This document shows, one piece after another, positions 58,331 through 64,000 of a stretch of 64,000 bases of DNA. Positions within the stretch are counted from its first letter, which is position 1, and the number at the start of each line of letters is the position of its first letter. The notes below the pieces were generated by a model. It did no database searches. It saw only the letters and a program-made list of their open reading frames with translations, and was not told the DNA's origin. Origin of the DNA: an uncultured Planctomycetaceae bacterium (GTDB lineage: Bacteria > Planctomycetota > Planctomycetia > Planctomycetales > Planctomycetaceae); the NCBI GenBank assembly GCA_943787265.1, contig CALSLT010000029.1:1-64000 (forward strand), given 5' to 3'. The translations under genes and the position numbers were made by a program.

Positions 58331-59677
58331 ATGAAGCGGATCAATAAAGGTCTGGACGTCCCGATCGCTAATCCGCCGGAGCAAAAGATTTACGACGGGC
58401 CGGAAATTCGGACCGTCGCCGTGGTCGGCACCGATTATCTCGGCATGAAACCGACGATGGCCGTCGCGGAAGGCGACACCGTCAAACGCGGGACACTCCT
58501 GTTTACAGACAAAAAGAACCCCGGCGTGAAATTCACGTCGCCCGCCGCCGGTACCGTCCAGTCGGTGAACCGCGGCGAAAAGCGAGCTTTCCAGTCCGTC
58601 GTCATCAACGTCGATGGCGACGAGGCAGAAACGTTCAAAAGTGTTGGAAACGCTGACGTTACGTCACTCAACCGAGACGAAGTTGTCGAGAATCTTGTCG
58701 ACTCTGGCCTGTGGACATCGCTGCGGCAACGACCGTACAGCAAAGTCCCGGCCATCGATTCCAAGCCGAACTCGATCTTTATTACAGCTACCGACACAAA
58801 CCCGCTGTGTGCGAAGCCTGAAGTTATCATCACCGAGCGTGAGCAGGATTTCCGCTTCGGCGTACAGATCATCCAGCATCTGACGGACGGAAAAGTATTT
58901 CTCGTCAGTTGCCCGGGTGTGACTCTCCCAGGCGAGGAACTGGCCGACGTCGACGATGTTGAATTCGACGGGCCTCATCCCGCCGGTCTGGTCGGAACTC
59001 ACATCCACTTCCTGGACCCGGTCAACGAAAAGAAAAACGTCTGGCACATCAACTATCAGGACGTCATGGCGATCGGCCACTTGTTCCTGACCGGCGAACT
59101 TGACGCCAGACGAGTTGTCTCGGTGGCCGGCCCGGCTGTTTACAAGCCTCGGCTTGTTCGAACACTGCTCGGAGCATCGATCAAAGAGCTGACTTACGGC
59201 GAGCTTGCCGAAGGCGATGTCCGAGTGATCTCGGGTTCGGTCCTGTCAGGCCGAGCTGTCACTGAAGGCCCCCTCGGATTCCTGTCACGATACCACTTGC
59301 AGGTTTCGGCCGTGCTCGAAGGTCGCGAGCGAGAGTTTCTCGGCTGGCAGAAACCCGGCATGGACAAGTTCTCGTTGCGAAAGATTTTCGCTTCAGCACT
59401 GACGCCAAACCAGAAATTCAAATTCACCACCTCAACCGGCGGCAGCAAGCGGGCAATGGTTCCAATCGGCATGTACGAAGACGTCATGCCGCTCGACATC
59501 ATCCCGACATTCCTGCTCCGTTCGTTGATTACCGAAGACACCGACCAGGCCACCGCTCTGGGTGCCTTGGAACTTGATGAAGAAGACCTTGCTCTCTGCA
59601 CCTTTGTGTGTCCGGGCAAGTACGAGTACGGAACGATGCTGCGGAAGAGTCTTTCGCTCATCGAAAGCGAAGGATAG
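58331..59677 (+). CDS. nqrA: Na+-translocating NADH:quinone reductase subunit A
   Basis: Peripheral cytoplasmic subunit of the sodium-pumping NADH dehydrogenase. ATG 58331 (MKRINKGLDVPIANPPEQKI) is chosen as it matches the usual family start; an upstream ATG would add 16 unrelated residues. Blocks: VAVVGTDYLGMKPTM, GTVQSVNRGEKRAF, PAGLVGTHIHFLDPV, VSVAGPAVYKPRLVRTLLG and VCPGKYEYGTMLR. 448 residues, close to the typical 446. First of six nqr genes in the usual order. Confidence 0.96.
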   Translation: MKRINKGLDVPIANPPEQKIYDGPEIRTVAVVGTDYLGMKPTMAVAEGDTVKRGTLLFTDKKNPGVKFTSPAAGTVQSVNRGEKRAFQSVVINVDGDEAETFKSVGNADVTSLNRDEVVENLVDSGLWTSLRQRPYSKVPAIDSKPNSIFITATDTNPLCAKPEVIITEREQDFRFGVQIIQHLTDGKVFLVSCPGVTLPGEELADVDDVEFDGPHPAGLVGTHIHFLDPVNEKKNVWHINYQDVMAIGHLFLTGELDARRVVSVAGPAVYKPRLVRTLLGASIKELTYGELAEGDVRVISGSVLSGRAVTEGPLGFLSRYHLQVSAVLEGREREFLGWQKPGMDKFSLRKIFASALTPNQKFKFTTSTGGSKRAMVPIGMYEDVMPLDIIPTFLLRSLITEDTDQATALGALELDEEDLALCTFVCPGKYEYGTMLRKSLSLIESEG

Positions 59678-59685
59678 CTCTGCAG

Positions 59686-59743
59686 TTCAGAACGCATCGA
59701 AGCCGCTAAGACCGCAAACGGTCGACGTGATTTGCGTTCTGAA
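59686..59743 (+). repeat. Nested hairpin in the nqrA-nqrB gap
   Basis: TTCAGAACGCA (59686-59696) and TGCGTTCTGAA (59733-59743) form a perfect 11-base stem, and inside it GACCG-caaa-CGGTC (59710-59723) forms a second hairpin. It lies nine bases after the nqrA stop, 64 bases before nqrB. Confidence 0.8.
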
Positions 59744-59807
59744 AACACGATTAAAGAACAACGCCGAAACAGTTCGGCAAACGACGTTTGTATTGTGAAA
59801 GACAGAC

Positions 59808-61031
59808 ATGAAGCCGCTCAGACGGTTACTCGACGCCGTTGAACCGCACTTCTCGAAAGAGGGGAAACTGCGGATGGCGTACCCGTTGTACGAAGCGTTA
59901 GACACGTTTCTGTACACGCCGGGGCAGGTCACGTCGGGACCTTCACACATCCGCGACAGCATCGACCTGAAACGGATGATGTCGACAGTCGTCGTCGCTC
60001 TGCTGCCGTGCATTGTCATGGCCATGTGGAACACCGGCTTTCAGGCGAACCAGGCAATCACCGCTCTGGGTATTACCCCGGACGGAGATGCCAACTGGCG
60101 ATATTCAGTCATCAACGCTCTGGGAATTGGATACGATTCGGCCAACCTTGTCGCCAATCTCGTCCACGGGGCCCTCTACTTTATCCCCGCATACATCGTG
60201 ACCAATATCGCAGGGGGAACCTGGGAAGTCATCTTCTCAACCATCCGTAAGCACGAAGTCAATGAAGGCTTTCTCGTCACCGGCATGCTCTTCCCACTGA
60301 CGCTTCCGCCGAGCATCCCGCTGTGGCAGGTCGCCGTTGGAATCAGCTTCGGCGTCGTCATTGGCAAAGAAGTCTTCGGCGGCACGGGGCGAAACTTCCT
60401 GAACCCGGCACTGACCGCTCGGGCGTTCCTCTACTTCGCCTACCCAACGGCCATCGTCGGTGATGCCGTCTGGACAGCCTGCGACGGATTCTCTGGAGCC
60501 ACTCCGCTGGGAGCACTCGCGACTGCCGATGTCGCTGTCGGAATGGGAGCCGTTTCAGAATCACTCAGCCAGGCATTCCTCGGAACAATGCAGGGGTCGA
60601 TGGGTGAGACCTCGACACTCGCCTGTTTGATCGGTGCCTTTATTCTGATCGCTACTCGGATTGGCTCATGGCGAATCATGGCAGGAGTCGTGTTCGGAGC
60701 TGTGATCTTCTCGATCTTCCTGAACTCAGTCGGAAGCGAAACTAACCCGATGTTCGCCATGCCGTGGCACTGGCATCTGTGTGTCGGCGGATTTGCATTC
60801 GGCACAGTATTCATGGCAACTGATCCAGTCTCCGCAGCCATGACCGAACGCGGCAAATGGTTCTACGGAGCGTTGATCGGTGCCCTGACTATTCTGATTC
60901 GAGTCATCAATCCGGCGTATCCGGAAGGCATCATGCTGGCAATTCTGTTTGGCAACGTCTTTGCCCCGGTGATCGACTACGTCGTCGTGCAGGGCAACAT
61001 CAAACGGAGGCTCGCTCGCAATGCAGACTGA
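59808..61031 (+). CDS. nqrB: Na+-translocating NADH:quinone reductase subunit B
   Basis: Integral membrane subunit that carries a covalently bound FMN and takes part in sodium translocation. 407 residues with about ten membrane segments. DTFLYTPGQVTSGPSHIRDS near residue 28, GRNFLNPALTARAFLYFAYP and DGFSGATPLGAL (the Thr in SGAT is the expected FMN attachment site) are present, and ATDPVSAAMTERGKW near the end. It overlaps nqrC by 11 bases. Confidence 0.96.
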   Translation: MKPLRRLLDAVEPHFSKEGKLRMAYPLYEALDTFLYTPGQVTSGPSHIRDSIDLKRMMSTVVVALLPCIVMAMWNTGFQANQAITALGITPDGDANWRYSVINALGIGYDSANLVANLVHGALYFIPAYIVTNIAGGTWEVIFSTIRKHEVNEGFLVTGMLFPLTLPPSIPLWQVAVGISFGVVIGKEVFGGTGRNFLNPALTARAFLYFAYPTAIVGDAVWTACDGFSGATPLGALATADVAVGMGAVSESLSQAFLGTMQGSMGETSTLACLIGAFILIATRIGSWRIMAGVVFGAVIFSIFLNSVGSETNPMFAMPWHWHLCVGGFAFGTVFMATDPVSAAMTERGKWFYGALIGALTILIRVINPAYPEGIMLAILFGNVFAPVIDYVVVQGNIKRRLARNAD

Positions 61032-61884
61032 ATCTCCTAAACAAACAATGATCGTGGCGACCTGCCTTTGCCTGGTGTGCTCAGTGCTGGTCTCAACTGC
61101 GGCCGTCGTTCTCCGACCGGCACAGCAGATTCAAAAAACGCTCGACATCCAGAAGAACATTCTGAAAGTCGCCGGCATTTACGATGAGACTCGAAAAGTC
61201 GATACGCAATTCAAAGTCGTCGAACCTGTTCTGATCGAACTCGCCGGGAAACGACCACGAATCACCGATCCTTCAGAAGAAGGCATCGATCTCAAAACGT
61301 ACGATCCCAAGAAGGCGGCGAAGAAGGAACACGACAGCGTCGAAGTCAATCCACGAGGAGCCCTTCCTCAGATCGCTCGTCGTGAGATTTACACGATCGC
61401 CTATGAAATCCGAAAGGCAGACGGCAGCCTCGACCAGGTCATTCTGCCGATCTACGGCAAAGGTCTTTGGTCTACACTCTGGGGGTTCATAGCCGTTGAT
61501 GCTGACGGGCAGACGATACGCGGCATCACTTTCTACGAACACGGTGAAACTCCAGGCCTCGGTGGCGAAGTCGACAACCCCGTCTGGAAAGCTGTCTGGC
61601 CGGGCAAGAGCGCATTTGCGGCAGCCGACTTGGAGCATGCTTCATTCGACGGCCTGCCCATCCCAACAATTCAAGTTACCAAAGGTGAAGTCACTCCTGA
61701 GACGCCACAGGCCGAATTCAAAGTTGACGGCCTGAGCGGAGCAACAATTACCTCGAACGGTGTGACCGCCTTCGTCAGGTATTGGCTTGGCCCGGACGCC
61801 TTTGGATCATATCTGCAACAGATTCGTTCTGAGCAAGCTGCAACCCCAACGTCCGCTGCGGCCGAGGGAGAAAACAATGGCTGA
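61021..61884 (+). CDS. nqrC: Na+-translocating NADH:quinone reductase subunit C
   Basis: Second flavinylated subunit of Na+-NQR. One N-terminal membrane segment (IVATCLCLVCSVLVSTAAVVL) and a periplasmic FMN-binding domain with DGLSGATITSNGVTAFV, whose Thr is the expected covalent FMN site, plus YGKGLWSTLWGFIAVDADG and GETPGLGGEV. 287 residues, slightly longer than the Vibrio protein. Overlaps nqrB and nqrD at both ends, consistent with tight translational coupling. Confidence 0.96.
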   Translation: MQTESPKQTMIVATCLCLVCSVLVSTAAVVLRPAQQIQKTLDIQKNILKVAGIYDETRKVDTQFKVVEPVLIELAGKRPRITDPSEEGIDLKTYDPKKAAKKEHDSVEVNPRGALPQIARREIYTIAYEIRKADGSLDQVILPIYGKGLWSTLWGFIAVDADGQTIRGITFYEHGETPGLGGEVDNPVWKAVWPGKSAFAAADLEHASFDGLPIPTIQVTKGEVTPETPQAEFKVDGLSGATITSNGVTAFVRYWLGPDAFGSYLQQIRSEQAATPTSAAAEGENNG

Positions 61885-62506
61885 ACCAACAACCAAAGAT
61901 GTTCTTGTTGATCCGATCGTCAAGAACAACCCGATCGCGCTCCAGATTCTTGGAATCTGTTCGGCACTTGCGGTCACGACAAAGCTTGAAACAGCGATCG
62001 CCATGTCGGTCGCCGTGACGCTTGTTACTGGTTTGTCTGGAGCATCGGTTTCGCTGATCCGAAATTACATTCCAAGCAGCATTCGCATCATCGTTCAAAT
62101 GACAATCATCGCGATGTTGGTGATCCTCGTCGATCAGTTTCTGAAGGCCTACTTCTACGACATCAGCAAGCAGATGTCGGTCTTCGTCGGGCTCATCATC
62201 ACAAACTGCATCGTAATGGGACGAGCCGAAGCGTTCGCCATGAAGAACAGCCCATCAATGAGCTTCATTGACGGTGTCGGCAACGGACTTGGCTACAGCT
62301 TTATCCTGATCGTAGTCGCCATCTTTCGCGAACTACTTGGCAAGGGTGAATTACTCGGACATAAGATTCTCGGAGACGGAGGACTTATGGCGGAAGGCTA
62401 TGTTTCCAACGGCCTGATGCTGCTTCCACCGAGTGCCTTCTTCCTGATCGGTCTGATCATCTGGGCGATCAGAACGTTCAACAAAGACCAGGTTGAAGCT
62501 GCCTGA
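61877..62506 (+). CDS. nqrD: Na+-translocating NADH:quinone reductase subunit D
   Basis: Integral membrane subunit with six membrane helices, sharing an iron centre with NqrE. ATG 61877 is preceded by GAGGGAG and overlaps the nqrC stop by eight bases; the longer open frame is discarded. Blocks: NPIALQILGICSALAVTTKLE, GLIITNCIVMGRAEAFAMKN (with the conserved Cys) and GNGLGYSFILIVVAIFRELLG. 209 residues. Confidence 0.96.
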   Translation: MAEPTTKDVLVDPIVKNNPIALQILGICSALAVTTKLETAIAMSVAVTLVTGLSGASVSLIRNYIPSSIRIIVQMTIIAMLVILVDQFLKAYFYDISKQMSVFVGLIITNCIVMGRAEAFAMKNSPSMSFIDGVGNGLGYSFILIVVAIFRELLGKGELLGHKILGDGGLMAEGYVSNGLMLLPPSAFFLIGLIIWAIRTFNKDQVEAA

Positions 62507-62579
62507 TTACGACAATCTGAGTTTCAACCAGCCCGGAACTTTCACGCGTCTTCCTTAACTGTTTTTCGAGGACAATCAG

Positions 62580-63194
62580 ATGGAACACTATCTGAGCCTC
62601 TTTTTGAAAGCCTGCTTTGTCGAGAATCTGGCGCTTGCCTTTTTCCTCGGAATGTGCACCTTTCTGGCTGTTTCCAAAAACGTAAAAACTGCGTTCATGC
62701 TGGGCATCGCCGTGATCGTCATTCAGACCATCACCGTCCCAATGAATAACCTCATCTTTCAGCACCTGCTGAAGGAAGGTGGGCTGAGCTGGCTATCATC
62801 AAGTCTTGGTGGCGTTGATCTGACTTTCGTCGGACTGATCAGCTACATCGGGACGATCGCTGCGATGGTCCAGATTCTGGAAATGACGCTCGATCGCTAC
62901 TTCCCGGCTCTCTACAACTCACTCGGAATTTTCCTGCCGCTGATCACAGTGAACTGTGCCATCCTCGGCGGCACTCTGTTCATGGTCGAACGTGACTACA
63001 ACTTTCCAGAAAGTGTTGTGTTTGGTGTTGGCTCTGGCGTTGGCTGGGCCTTAGCAATCACGGCTCTCGCCGGAATTCGCGAGAAAATGAAATACAGCGA
63101 TGTCCCTGAAGGCCTGCGAGGCTTGGGGATCACCTTTATTACTGTCGGACTGATGGCGATGGCCTTTATGGCTCTCGGCGGAATCCAACTCTGA
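62580..63194 (+). CDS. nqrE: Na+-translocating NADH:quinone reductase subunit E
   Basis: Integral membrane partner of NqrD with six helices. MEHYLSLFLKACFVENLALAFFLGMCTFLAV at the start and LPLITVNCAILGGTLFMVER near residue 120, both holding the conserved Cys positions of the iron site, and VFGVGSGVGWALAI. 204 residues. Separated from nqrD by 73 bases with a GAGGACA before the ATG. Confidence 0.96.
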   Translation: MEHYLSLFLKACFVENLALAFFLGMCTFLAVSKNVKTAFMLGIAVIVIQTITVPMNNLIFQHLLKEGGLSWLSSSLGGVDLTFVGLISYIGTIAAMVQILEMTLDRYFPALYNSLGIFLPLITVNCAILGGTLFMVERDYNFPESVVFGVGSGVGWALAITALAGIREKMKYSDVPEGLRGLGITFITVGLMAMAFMALGGIQL

Positions 63195-63281
63195 TTTCAA
63201 ACAGCTTTCGATTGGCGTGCTGAGTCGTCTGGCTCGACGCTCCGAAAACTAAACCCTTACCGAAAAGTACGCAGACGAACG

Positions 63282-64000
<719 letters not shown>

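Overview
The window looks like a chromosomal segment of a marine or aquatic member of the Planctomycetota. This rests on a Tat-exported DUF1501 protein, a DUF1570 metallopeptidase-like protein, an ECF sigma / Ser-Thr kinase gene pair of the planctomycete kind, several large lipoproteins without close functional assignment, a sodium-pumping NADH:quinone reductase operon and Kdo (lipopolysaccharide) genes. GC content is moderate to high. I saw no tRNA, rRNA, CRISPR, phage or insertion-sequence transposase, so the coding content is mostly ordinary housekeeping and envelope genes with much-repeated intergenic hairpins.

Layout. 1-3.1 kb (minus): a Kdo transferase fragment, an L,D-transpeptidase and a PilZ protein, all broken by single-base frameshifts. 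3.5-10.1 kb: DUF1501 (+), the glycolate oxidase operon glcDEF (-) and a divergent D-2-hydroxyacid dehydrogenase (+). 10.2-19.6 kb: a DUF58 protein, two big lipoproteins, kdsA, a TadB-like protein, a DUF1570 protein and two tiny zinc-ribbon membrane proteins. 19.7-24.1 kb: threonine catabolism (tdh-kbl), a secreted glutathione peroxidase with a clear terminator, and an acyltransferase. 24.5-31.5 kb: a DUF417 membrane protein, a PTS EIIA / SLC4-type anion transporter fusion, an SNase-like protein, a TrmH-type methyltransferase, a HEAT-repeat protein and TerC. 31.6-39.3 kb: a Uma2-like protein, mog, ileS, small unknowns, a methyltransferase and panD. 39.7-44.9 kb: ECF sigma - giant kinase - ECF sigma. 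45-57.9 kb: hisG, a GH57 enzyme, purU, MoxR ATPase with a DUF6677-like pair, pepT and several small exported unknowns. 58.3-64 kb: nqrABCDE and the 5' part of nqrF.

Functional links visible here: glcDEF plus the divergent hydroxyacid dehydrogenase point to glycolate/glyoxylate metabolism; tdh-kbl converts threonine to glycine and acetyl-CoA; Na+-NQR supplies a sodium gradient; kdsA and waaA both serve Kdo-lipid A synthesis; MoxR and DUF58 proteins are a known functional pair but are encoded about 41 kb apart.

Most noteworthy: (i) an isoleucyl-tRNA synthetase whose HIGH signature is replaced by GVHH and KMSKS by PMHKS; (ii) an EIIA domain with an intact phosphorylatable histidine fused to a bacterial SLC4 homologue, inferred across one frameshift; (iii) a sigma-kinase-sigma cassette whose second sigma gene starts inside the kinase gene, the kinase carrying an Arg/Gly/Asp low-complexity block; (iv) at least four different intergenic hairpin families that share a GTAGG...CCTAC foot, reminiscent of GTAG-type REP/BIME elements; (v) about nine single-base frameshifts confined to a few stretches, most simply sequence errors.
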